Shown in pieces: positions 21,920-30,500 of a DNA stretch of 64,000 nt; position 1 is the stretch's first letter; each line of letters opens with the position of its first letter. The DNA is from Nocardioides sp. YR527 (GTDB lineage: Bacteria > Actinomycetota > Actinomycetes > Propionibacteriales > Nocardioidaceae), in contig NZ_FNFN01000007.1 of the NCBI RefSeq assembly GCF_900101045.1, forward strand, positions 124,001 to 188,000, in the 5' to 3' direction. The position numbers were made by a program, and so were the translations under genes. A model generated the notes under the pieces. That model was given only the letters and a program-made list of their open reading frames with translations. It searched no databases and was not told where the DNA came from.

Positions 21920-24300
21920 CAGGGACGTACGAGGCCGATGCAGGAGTAGGTCAGGCCGGAGATCCGTTCCACCGGCACGCCGCGCGCCTCGGCGAGCTTC
22001 TTGACCTGGCCCAGATCGGCGTCACGGGCCGGGTCGACCAGGATCTTCACCGGGTCACCGTGCAGCAGCAGCCGGACGGTCTGGTCGACACCGGCCTGGA
22101 CCAGGCTGACGTCACCGTCCGCGAACTTCTCCGCGACCTCCTCGACCGCGTCCCAGCCCACCCAGGTGGGCGTGTGGTCGCCACCGAGATGGGCACCGAG
22201 ATGGGCACCGAGGTCGAGCATCACTTTGGTCCGCACGATCGGGAAGCGGGCCGCGACGGTGTCGATGAACTTCTTGGACACGTCGGCCGCAGCCAGGTCG
22301 GCGTGGAACACCGCACCGTGGAAGTCGTTGGGGCCGACCCGGTCGTCGTCGATGACGGGACGCGAGACGAGGCCGGAGACGGTCGACCCGAGGGATGCCG
22401 ACGGGATGAGGTAGTCCTCGCGGGTGCCGTAGACCGCCACGCTCCGGCCCGGGTCGGCGAGGACCGCGAGCTCCGGGGAGAACGGCGAGGCCAGATGGGC
22501 ATCGAGCGTCGAGTTGGCCTTCTCGACCGAGGCCGCCAGCTCCCGGGCGATCGCACCCGTGCCGGTCCAGCCGTCCACGAACATCACCCGGGCGGGGTCG
22601 TGGTGCGCGGCGAGGTAGGCGAGCGCGGTCTGGTCGATGCCGCGCCCGCGGATCATCGAGATCGCGTAGTGGGGCAGATCGAGCCCGTGCACCCGCTGCG
22701 CCCAGCGCCGCATCAGCACCCCGATCGGGATGCCGGCACGCACCAGGGAGACCAGCACGGCGTCCTGTCCGCGCCGGGCCAGCACCTGCTCGGTGACCAG
22801 GCCGATGGCGTACGCGACCCGCTGGGCCGATGCGGCCAGGGCCTCGTCGAAGAGCTCCCGATGTGTCTCCACCTGCTCCTCGGCGTCCGCCTCGGCCGCG
22901 TCCGCGGACAGGTCCTTGAGCAGCCAGGCGACGTCGTCCCGATCGTAGGAGCCGAAGGCCGGCCCGTGGAGCGGAGCAGGCAGCTGCCGGGCCGGCTGGT
23001 CGTGGCGCGGCTCCGGGGCGTACGCCGGGATGGTCACGACCACGACCCTCGGCGCGAGCCGGGCGAGCTGATCGACCAGGCCGCCCTCCTCGTGCAGCGC
23101 AGGGGTGTCGGCCGGCTCGTCGACCACCAGCACGATCGTCTCGAAGGCACCCTCGTGCAGGTTGTAGGCGAAGCGCGGCCCGTCGCCGTCGGCCGGGTCG
23201 TCGTGGGACGGGAAGGTGATCGCGGTGCGGATCGCGTAGCCCGGGTCGTCGACGTCGAGCACCGGCGAGCGGGTGGTCGTCGAGTAGGTGATCTCGTGGC
23301 GGCGGCCCTCGGCCGCGCGCCGGTCCGCCAGCGCGGAGGCGATCCGCAGCGGTGCGTACATCAGCTCCTCGGTGCCGAGGACGTGCACCGGGCCGTCGGG
23401 GATGCGGCCGGCGACGGCCGCGGCGGTCACCGTGACGGCCGACTCGTAGGAGCCGGAGGCGCTGGTCGTGAAGCCATGGCGGCCGCCCTCCGGGACCGCG
23501 CGTGGCCAGGTCGCGACCACCTGGACGACCTCGCCGCGCGGACGGCGGCTCGGCTCGACCCCGGCCAGGTGGCGGAGGCTCTCGACGTTGTCGATGAGCC
23601 GGTTTCCGCTCTCGGCGAGGTCCTCGGGCAGCTCGATCTCGCCGCTCGCGAGGGAGACCACGTCCAAACTCGCGCGCAGCCGCTTGATCGAGCGCTCCAT
23701 CCGGCCGCGGTCGTCCTCCGAGCGCAGGTCGACGAGCGCGGCCACGACGTAGTGCTTGTGCGGGAACTTCTTGTGCAGCGCCCGGATGGTGCTGACGACG
23801 GTCTTGCCGGTGATGACCTCGTCGTCGACCAGCACCAGGGTGTCGGCGCGGGCGAGGAAGGCGGGATCGGCGGGAAGCAGCCGGTGGGCGGTCGCGTGCG
23901 AGTGCTCCTCGAAGAAGTCGGCGACGGACTCGATGCCGTCGACGACCCGGCGGGTGGAGTGCAGGTAGGGCGCCCCGAGGGCGTCGGCGACGAGATGGCC
24001 GAGCGCGGTCGCGGTCTCCGCGTAGCCGAGGACCACCGCGTCACCGGTGACCGCGGCGCGCGCCTTGGCCCCCAGGCGCAGCCCGGCGTCGGTCACCAGA
24101 CGCGGGTCGGTCGGGACGTGCTTGCCGAGGACGGAGGAGACGAGGAGCTGCGCCCGGCGGGGGTTGCGTCGAACCGCCAGTCCGACCAGATCGGTGAGCA
24201 TCATCCCACTCGGAGCGTCGGTCGTCCGCAGTCGCACACCCAGACGTTCGGCCACCCAGGTGCCTGACCAGCCGCTCACTTCGTCTCTCACAGGTGACAT
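21919..24300 (-). CDS. Fused phosphoribosyltransferase-TRSP-StiP protein (tellurium-resistance-associated families)
   Basis: The 793-aa protein joins modules usually encoded separately. Residues about 35-250 are a PRTase_2-type phosphoribosyltransferase with the PRPP loop TLVLVDDEVITGKT (154-167). About 255-435 resemble the TRSP domain that follows it (GTEELMYAPLRIAS, FETIVLVVDEP). About 448-793 match the StiP family: SYDRDDVAWLLKDL, VLVSLVRAGIPIGVLMRRW, HYAISMIRGRGID, FVDGWTGTGAI, YGTREDYLIPSASLGSTVSGLVSR, GPNDFHGA, with Cys787 near the end. These families occur in Ter-type stress loci and are proposed to make a nucleoside-like metabolite. GGGGGAGA precedes the ATG. A 12-bp tandem duplication (22183-22206) gives LGAHLGAHLGG. 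It is coupled to rbsK. Confidence 0.85.
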   Translation of the reverse strand: MSPVRDEVSGWSGTWVAERLGVRLRTTDAPSGMMLTDLVGLAVRRNPRRAQLLVSSVLGKHVPTDPRLVTDAGLRLGAKARAAVTGDAVVLGYAETATALGHLVADALGAPYLHSTRRVVDGIESVADFFEEHSHATAHRLLPADPAFLARADTLVLVDDEVITGKTVVSTIRALHKKFPHKHYVVAALVDLRSEDDRGRMERSIKRLRASLDVVSLASGEIELPEDLAESGNRLIDNVESLRHLAGVEPSRRPRGEVVQVVATWPRAVPEGGRHGFTTSASGSYESAVTVTAAAVAGRIPDGPVHVLGTEELMYAPLRIASALADRRAAEGRRHEITYSTTTRSPVLDVDDPGYAIRTAITFPSHDDPADGDGPRFAYNLHEGAFETIVLVVDEPADTPALHEEGGLVDQLARLAPRVVVVTIPAYAPEPRHDQPARQLPAPLHGPAFGSYDRDDVAWLLKDLSADAAEADAEEQVETHRELFDEALAASAQRVAYAIGLVTEQVLARRGQDAVLVSLVRAGIPIGVLMRRWAQRVHGLDLPHYAISMIRGRGIDQTALAYLAAHHDPARVMFVDGWTGTGAIARELAASVEKANSTLDAHLASPFSPELAVLADPGRSVAVYGTREDYLIPSASLGSTVSGLVSRPVIDDDRVGPNDFHGAVFHADLAAADVSKKFIDTVAARFPIVRTKVMLDLGAHLGAHLGGDHTPTWVGWDAVEEVAEKFADGDVSLVQAGVDQTVRLLLHGDPVKILVDPARDADLGQVKKLAEARGVPVERISGLTYSCIGLVRP

Positions 24301-24403
24301 TCTCCCCCAATGCTCCTCGTCTGACTCAACCGCAGAGAGGCCGCCCCTGTCCACTGCAGGTCTCCTCCGAACAGCCCCTACGCCCGCCCCGCCGTCCAGA
24401 ATG

Positions 24404-24443
24404 AGAACATGTTCTTGTCGGATGTGATGGAGAGCACTAGGTT
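24404..24443 (+). promoter_or_regulatory. Promoter with palindrome upstream of the endoglycosylceramidase gene
   Basis: TTGTCG (24415-24420), a 17-bp spacer and TAGGTT (24438-24443) lie 6 nt before the ATG at 24450, which predicts a leaderless mRNA. The perfect palindrome AGAACATGTTCT (24404-24415) touches the -35 and is a candidate operator. It also lies about 100 bp upstream of the divergent PRTase-StiP gene, so it could control both. Confidence 0.65.
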
Positions 24444-24449
24444 CCGCAC

Positions 24450-25931
24450 ATGTCACGTCGCTCGGGAAGCTTCGCCATCGTTGCCGCCGCGGCGGCTGTG
24501 CTCGCCTTCGGAACCTCGCTGCTGAGCCCCGTCGGTCCGGCCGCCGCCGACCCTGCTGCCGACCCGGCGGAGACCCCACGGCTGTCTCGCGAGGGGCGCT
24601 GGCTGGTCGACCAGCACGGCCGGATCGTGCTGGTGCACGGCCAGAACCTGGTCTGGAAGCACGCCCCGTACGTCCCCTCCGACTCCGCAAGCGGGTTCAC
24701 CGCCGTGGATGCCGAGTGGCTGGCCGAGTACGGGTTCAACGGCGCCCGGATCGGCACCCTGTGGGCCGGGGTCACCCCGGACGCCCCCGGAGAGGTCGAC
24801 GAGGACTACCTCGACGACTGGCAGCGGGTCATCGACCTGCTCGCCGACGAGGGCATCTGGATGCAGTTCGACTTCCACCAGGACATGTGGCACGAGACCT
24901 ACGGCGGCGAGGGCGTGCCCAACTGGGCGGCCAAGCGGCCGGCGCCCTACAACCTGCACCCGCCGATCAAGCTGTCCTTCCCGGCGACGTACATCACACC
25001 CGAGCTGGCCACCGTCTACGACAACTTCTGGGCCAACAAGAATGGGGTCCAGGACGGCTGGGCCGCCGCCTGGGGCGCCGTCGCACAACGATGGGCCGAC
25101 CAGCCCTACACGATGGGATACGACCTCATCAACGAGCCATGGGCCGGCAAGGAGTGGCTCTCCTGCCCGATCACCGGGTGCGCGAGCTCGTACGCGAACG
25201 AGTTCCAGCCGGCGTACGAGAAGGCGACTGCCGAGATCCGGAGGTCCGACCCCGACGGCATCGTCTGGTACGAGGCGCAGCTGCTCGCCAGCCAGGTGCC
25301 CAACTCGAGCTTCGGTCCGGCCGACGACGACCAGGTGGGCTTCTCCTGGCACAGCTACTGCCCCCTCGGCTTCCTCGACTCCCAGGGCATCCCGCTCGGC
25401 GTGGACGCCTGCAAGAGCTATGACGACGACCACCACGAGGCGGCGCTCGAGCAGGCCAGGACGATGGGCGCGACCAACCTGATGTCGGAGTTCGGCGCCA
25501 CCGACAACACCGACCTGCTGGCCATCGACACGGCCTCCGCGGACGACCACTTCGCCTCCTGGATGCACTGGGCCTACAAGCACTGGGACGACCCGACCAC
25601 CGCCGACGGCCGACAGGGCATGTTCGAGGACGACGGCGACCTGTCCACGGTCAAGGAGGAGAAGCTGCGCACGCTCGTGCGGACCTACCCGCAGGCGACG
25701 GCCGGCACTCCCGTGGACCTCTCCTTCGACCCGGAGACCGGCGCGTTCAGCTACACCTACGAGCCTTCTGCGGGGATCGAGGAGCCGACCGAGATCTACG
25801 TCAGCCCGCTCCACTATCCCGACGGTCCGGACATCACGGTCGAGGGCGGCCGGGTCGCCGGCGAGGCCGAGCACCACCGGATCCTGGTCGAGCCGACCGG
25901 AACCGGGCCGGTGACCGTCACGATTGACTAG
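24450..25931 (+). CDS. Secreted endoglycosylceramidase-like glycoside hydrolase (GH5)
   Basis: The 493-aa protein has a signal peptide (hydrophobic 8-30, AAA-D cut near 34) and a GH5 barrel like rhodococcal endoglycosylceramidases: HGQNLVWKHAPY, FNGARIGTLWAGVTP, WMQFDFHQDMWHE, acid/base Glu229 in LINEPW, HSYCP, nucleophile Glu347 in MSEFGATDN. A C-terminal beta domain (about 410-493) follows. Family enzymes release the glycan from glycosphingolipids or act on other glycolipids; the host substrate is unknown. The TerD gene begins 40 bp downstream and is probably on the same transcript. No Shine-Dalgarno is seen, in line with leaderless translation. Confidence 0.9.
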   Translation: MSRRSGSFAIVAAAAAVLAFGTSLLSPVGPAAADPAADPAETPRLSREGRWLVDQHGRIVLVHGQNLVWKHAPYVPSDSASGFTAVDAEWLAEYGFNGARIGTLWAGVTPDAPGEVDEDYLDDWQRVIDLLADEGIWMQFDFHQDMWHETYGGEGVPNWAAKRPAPYNLHPPIKLSFPATYITPELATVYDNFWANKNGVQDGWAAAWGAVAQRWADQPYTMGYDLINEPWAGKEWLSCPITGCASSYANEFQPAYEKATAEIRRSDPDGIVWYEAQLLASQVPNSSFGPADDDQVGFSWHSYCPLGFLDSQGIPLGVDACKSYDDDHHEAALEQARTMGATNLMSEFGATDNTDLLAIDTASADDHFASWMHWAYKHWDDPTTADGRQGMFEDDGDLSTVKEEKLRTLVRTYPQATAGTPVDLSFDPETGAFSYTYEPSAGIEEPTEIYVSPLHYPDGPDITVEGGRVAGEAEHHRILVEPTGTGPVTVTID

Positions 25932-25971
25932 GCTGGTCGCGTCCGCGTCGGTCCAGCCATCGGAGGATCAC

Positions 25972-26577
25972 TTGTCCGTCTCGCTCGCCAAGGGACAGTC
26001 GGTCTCGCTCACCACAGGTGACGGCAGCAGCATGACGCACGTACGGATAGCGCTGGGGTGGGACGCGGTCCGGAAGGGCCTCTTCGGCGGGTTCCGCGGC
26101 GCCGACGTCGACATGGACGCCTCCGCGATCCTCTACGACGCAGCCGGCGCCCACCTCGACCAGGCCTGGTTCCGACAGCTGAAGTCGAGGGACGGCGCCG
26201 TCATCCACACCGGCGACAACCGCACCGGTGCCGGCGAGGGCGACGACGAGTCGATCATCGTCCACCTCGACCGCATGCCGGCCGAGGTCGCGCAGATCGT
26301 GTTCACGATCAACTCCTTCACCGGACAGAGCTTCGCCCAGATCCAGAACGCGTTCTGCCGTCTGGTCGACGAGAACACCCACACCGAGATCGCCCGCTTC
26401 GACGTGAGCCAGACCGGCCCGCACACCGCGGAGATCATGGCCAAGGTCAGCCGCTACGACGGTGGCTGGGCGATGACAGCGCTGGGCGAGATCGGCAACG
26501 GGCGTACGTTCCAGGATCTGCTGCCCTCGATCGCCCCGACGCTCTCAGTCCCCGGTCCCCGCTCGTCAGCCGAGTGA
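25972..26577 (+). CDS. TerD-family stress protein
   Basis: 201 aa from a TTG start. The TTG at 25972 is preferred to the ATG at 25924 because GGAGG lies 5 nt before it and the protein then begins LSVSLAKGQSVSLTTGDG, the normal TerD N-terminus. The domain continues with IALGWDAV, VDMDASAILYDAAG, HTGDNRTGAGEGDDESIIVHLDRMPAEVAQIVFTINSF and FCRLVDENT. The acidic loop residues (DVDMDAS, GDDE) are the calcium-binding positions of the family. TerD proteins act in tellurite, oxidative and envelope stress responses. Sitting next to the PRTase-TRSP-StiP gene, it supports a Ter-type function for this block. Its end overlaps the NicO gene by 12 bp. Confidence 0.92.
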   Translation: MSVSLAKGQSVSLTTGDGSSMTHVRIALGWDAVRKGLFGGFRGADVDMDASAILYDAAGAHLDQAWFRQLKSRDGAVIHTGDNRTGAGEGDDESIIVHLDRMPAEVAQIVFTINSFTGQSFAQIQNAFCRLVDENTHTEIARFDVSQTGPHTAEIMAKVSRYDGGWAMTALGEIGNGRTFQDLLPSIAPTLSVPGPRSSAE

Positions 26578-27363
26578 GCCGACGCCGACGACGGTGAGGC
26601 CGGCGCCGAGGACCGTGACACCGAGCGCCGCCAGGATCGGGGTGACCTTCGCCGCGACCTGCAGGTACGCCTTCGACTCGGCGACCCGGACGACGAGGTT
26701 GTTTCCCGCCAGGGCCAGCAGGCCGACGCCGAACAGGATCGTCGCCATGCCCAGGCCGAAGGTGATCACCAGCAGCAGCGCGAACGCCGAGCGGCCGGCG
26801 AACAGACCGGTCACCAGGACCAGGAAGGCGCCGGGGGACGGAGTCAGGCCGCCGGAGATGCCGAGCAGGACGATCCCAGGGCGGCGTACGCCTTCCGAGT
26901 GACCGTGCCCATGACCGTGCCCATGCGCGTGGGAGTGCCCGTGGGAGTGCCCGTGACCGGCGCCTGAGCGCGCAGCGCGCCAGTGCCGGCGCAGCAGCCA
27001 GAGCCCGGTGCCGACGACCAGCACCCCGGCGACGATCTGCAGCCCGGCGGTGAGGTTCTCCAGGCGGACGAGGTCCGAGAGCGAGAAGAACGCCCACGCC
27101 ACCGCGATGACCAGCACCGAGAAGGTGTGCATCACCGCCACCGAGCCGCCGAGCCAGGCCGCGTCGCGCACCCGGCCCTCCGCACCGATCAGGTACGCCG
27201 CCGCCAGCGTCTTGCCGTGGCCCGGCGCGATCGCGTGCGCCGCGCCGGCGGCGAAGGCGAGCACGAAGGCGGCCGCGGCGATGCCGGGCTCGTCCAGATA
27301 GCCCTGCACCCGCTCGACCAGGGCCGCCGCGCCGAACCAGTCACCCATCAAGAAGTCGTCCAT
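26566..27363 (-). CDS. NicO-family nickel/cobalt transporter (RcnA-like)
   Basis: About 265 aa with six hydrophobic segments. Family marks are HAIAPGHGKTLAAAYLIGAEG, a His-rich cytoplasmic loop of alternating Gly-His (GHGHSHGHSHAHGHGHGHGH), and GGLTPSPGAFLVL. NicO/RcnA proteins move Ni2+ or Co2+, in either direction depending on the member. The start is uncertain: ATG 27363, ATG 27348 and GTG 27384 are all possible and none has a strong Shine-Dalgarno. It is divergent from the secreted phosphoesterase gene. I looked for a cobalamin riboswitch upstream and saw none. Confidence 0.88.
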   Translation of the reverse strand: MDDFLMGDWFGAAALVERVQGYLDEPGIAAAAFVLAFAAGAAHAIAPGHGKTLAAAYLIGAEGRVRDAAWLGGSVAVMHTFSVLVIAVAWAFFSLSDLVRLENLTAGLQIVAGVLVVGTGLWLLRRHWRAARSGAGHGHSHGHSHAHGHGHGHGHSEGVRRPGIVLLGISGGLTPSPGAFLVLVTGLFAGRSAFALLLVITFGLGMATILFGVGLLALAGNNLVVRVAESKAYLQVAAKVTPILAALGVTVLGAGLTVVGVGSLG

Positions 27364-27417
27364 GTCAGGCGCAAACGATGGCACAGAGTTTCAGCGCCGG
27401 ATACGGCTGCGGCAAGC

Positions 27418-27490
27418 GTTTACCCACCGGACAGACGGGCGTCGACAGTGCTCCGCAGCCGCGTTCACCTGGTCTCAGGATCCTTTCAGA
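27418..27490 (+). promoter_or_regulatory. PHO-box-like repeats upstream of the secreted phosphoesterase gene
   Basis: GTTCACCTGG (27463-27472) matches the PhoP repeat unit of streptomycetes, and weaker copies TCTCAGG (27473-27479) and TTTCAGA (27484-27490) follow at 10-11 bp steps. GTTTACCCAC lies at 27418-27427. The pattern suits phosphate-starvation control of a phosphoesterase, but only one unit is strong, so this is tentative. The rest of the 27364-27586 gap shows no gene. Confidence 0.35.
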
Positions 27491-27586
27491 CTGGCCGGGC
27501 ACGGGTGCTCCGGCTGTTCGGCACCTCGGGCGATGCCGCACCCCCACTCGGCAATCAGCAGCATGCCCCAGGAACCAAGGAGCATC

Positions 27587-30500
27587 GTGTTCGCAGTACC
27601 GAACGCCAGCCTCGCCAGATTCGGACGGACGCGGCTGATCGCCGCGGTCGCCGGTCTGGCTCTCGCCGGAGGGGTCGTCGCGGCCCTGCCCGGCGACGCC
27701 ATCACCTCAGCCAGCGCGGCGACCTACACCGCCGTCGGCGCACCGGTCACCGGCGCCCCGCGAGCCGCTCTCGCGACCGTGGACGCGCCGACACCTGACG
27801 TACTCGACATCGACTTCGCGGGCAGCGCCCCGCACGAGCGCGCCCAGTCGCTCGAGCCGCGCACCTGGGGTGCGCCGACGTACGGCACCGACGACGAGCT
27901 CGCCGAGACCCCGACCGACATCATGACCGTCGACGGCACCGACGACGCGGTCTCCGTCGAGCACGACCCGTGGGCCGGCCTGCAGCAGGGCTTCACCATC
28001 GAGTGCGTCTTCCGGGTCGAGACCACGCTGCCGACCAGCAACGAGAAGGACCTCTGCTCCAACAAGGAGGCGGGCGGCTACTCGGTCTACGTGACCGGCT
28101 CCAACCTGGGCACGATGGCCCACATCGGCGGCGGCTACAAGACGGTGCTGACCCCGATCACGGCCAACCGCTGGTACCACGTGCTTTCGGTCTGGGACGG
28201 CCAGACGCTGAGCCTGTACGTCAACGGCACCCAGGCCGGCTCGACCGCCGCCACCGGCGCGCTGCAGGCCCCGGCCGCGACCTCGCGCCGCTTCGTGGTC
28301 GGCGCCGACTCGGCTCCCACCGGGATCGGCCAGCCGGCCCCGCCCGCCTCGTTCGCCGCTGCCTCCCTCTTCGCCCGCGCGATGACCGATGCCGAGGCGG
28401 CGGCACTGGCCGGTGCCTACGACACCGCTCCCCCGGTGCCCGCCGCGGACGTGCTCGACGTCGACTTCGACGACGGCACCCCGGCAGACGACACCGGCCG
28501 CGCGGTGACCACGGTCGGTGAGCCGGTCATCTCCGACGACACCGCGCTGGACGCCAAGGTCGCCTCCTTCGACGGCTCCAACGACGCGTACGCCTACGCG
28601 ATGGGCTCCGCCGCCTGGGACCAGATCGACGAGCAGGTCTCCATCGAGTGCACCTTCAAGGACAACGGCACCTTCCCCAACGGGACCGAGCACTCGATCT
28701 GTTCGGAGAAGGAGGGCGGCGGCTACTCGATCGTCGTCTACAGCGGCAAGCTGACCTTCGCGGTCCACGCCGGCGGCGCCTACCGCAACGCCCAGGTCGA
28801 GATCGAGACCGGCCGCTGGTACCACGCCGTCGGCACCTGGGACGGCTCCACCGCCCGGCTCTACGTCGACGGCGCCCTCGCCGCCTCGATCGCGGCGCCG
28901 GCGCCGCTGACCCGTCCCGGCGGCAACGCCCTCAACTCCTTCTACGTCGGTGCCGACTCGGTCAACCAGTTCTGGTCGCCGGTCACCGTGCGCAACGCCC
29001 GGATCTTCACCGACGTGCTCACCGCAGACCAGGCGTACGCCCTCAACGTGGCCGCGCTCGGTGACGTACGCGACGCCGGGGTGGTCGTCAACGGCACCAC
29101 CCCCGCGGCCGGTGCGCACATCACCACGCCGACCGAGTTCGCCGTCGACATCACCAACCAGGGCAACGCCTCCGGCTGGAACTACACGCTCGACGGCGAC
29201 CCGATCCGGCCCGGCCAGGAGATCGGCGCCGGACTCTCTCGCGGCGAGCACACCATCGAGGTCACCGCGAAGGACGTCTTCGGACGGCCCGTCGCCCACA
29301 CCTCGACGTTCACCTCCGACGCCATCCCGACCGGCGGCGGCACCGACACCGGTCAGGGCAAGGGGAAGGTGACGCTCTCGGCGATCGCCAACAGCCCCGA
29401 CGGCTCGGACGTGACCACCACCTTCAAGGCGGCCTCCGCCTCGGTCGCCGACGGCGGCTTCCAGGGCGTCGTGCCGGTGCTCCCGAGCGCGCTCGAGTTC
29501 GACTACTCCTCCCCCGAGACGATCACGGGGCGGCAGCTGCCCGACGGGAAGACCGCCGCCAGCGCCTCGAGCAAGCTGATCCCGTTCCAGCGCTACGACG
29601 TCTCCGTCCCGGCCTCCGACTCGCGTCGCCACGTGGTCTGGACCGGCACGGCCGACCCTGCCCGCTCGGTCTCGCTGCGGGTGTGGAACACCGCCGAGAG
29701 CCGCTGGGACGAGCTCGCCTCCGCCCGTGGGATCGCCGACGGCGACACCACGCTGCAGGGCCGGGCGCTGGCCGCGCACGTCGACAACGGCGTCGTGCAC
29801 GTCCTGGTCACCGGCATAGACCCGTTCGCCGACGACCTCGCGCCGCGCGACGAGTCGGCCGCCGACGACAAGGACCACTTCGAGAACCCCGACGACTACG
29901 ACTTCTCCTTCGCCCACTTCACCGACACCCAGTACATCGCCGAGGGCGCTGCCGGTGGGACGTACGAGAACTTCAACGGGATCGAGGAGCCCTCGGACAT
30001 CCAGCTCGTCGAGGAGCAGGCGGTGTGGCAGCGCGCCTACCGCGCCGAGACCGAGTGGATCCGCGACAACGCCGACCAGCGCAAGATCGCGTTCACCTCG
30101 CACACCGGTGACGTGACCGAGAACGACACCAAGGACCCGCTGGCCACCGACGCCAACGGCAACCTGCTCTACCCGGGGCTCGACGAGCAGATCACCCGCG
30201 AGTTCGAGTTCACCTCGGACGCCCAGGCGACCCTCGACGAGGCCGGCGTGGTCAACCAGGTCGTCGCGGGCAACCACGACAACCAGGGCGGCAACGAGAC
30301 CGGTCCGCAGTCGCGGTTCAGCCGCTACTTCAGCCCGTCGCGCTACTACCAGGCCGCCGAGGCGTGGCCCGAGGGCGCGTCCTACCACGCCTGGGACGAG
30401 GAGACCGACGGGTCCGGCAACGTCACCGAGCCGGGCACGGACAACCAGAACAACTACGTGCTCTTCTCCGCCGGCGGGCTCGACTTCGTCGCGGTCGGCC

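Noticed and set aside
22060..24267. A 735-aa plus-strand frame across the PRTase-StiP gene
   Set aside because: Low-complexity shadow rich in Asp/Arg/Gly; the minus strand carries clear family motifs.
24404..24415. AGAACATGTTCT as a LexA box
   Set aside because: Actinobacterial LexA sites have GAAC and GTTC separated by four bases; here only two separate them.
27364..27586. Cobalamin or nickel riboswitch upstream of the NicO gene
   Set aside because: No B12-box (GCCACTG) or other recognisable riboswitch core is present.
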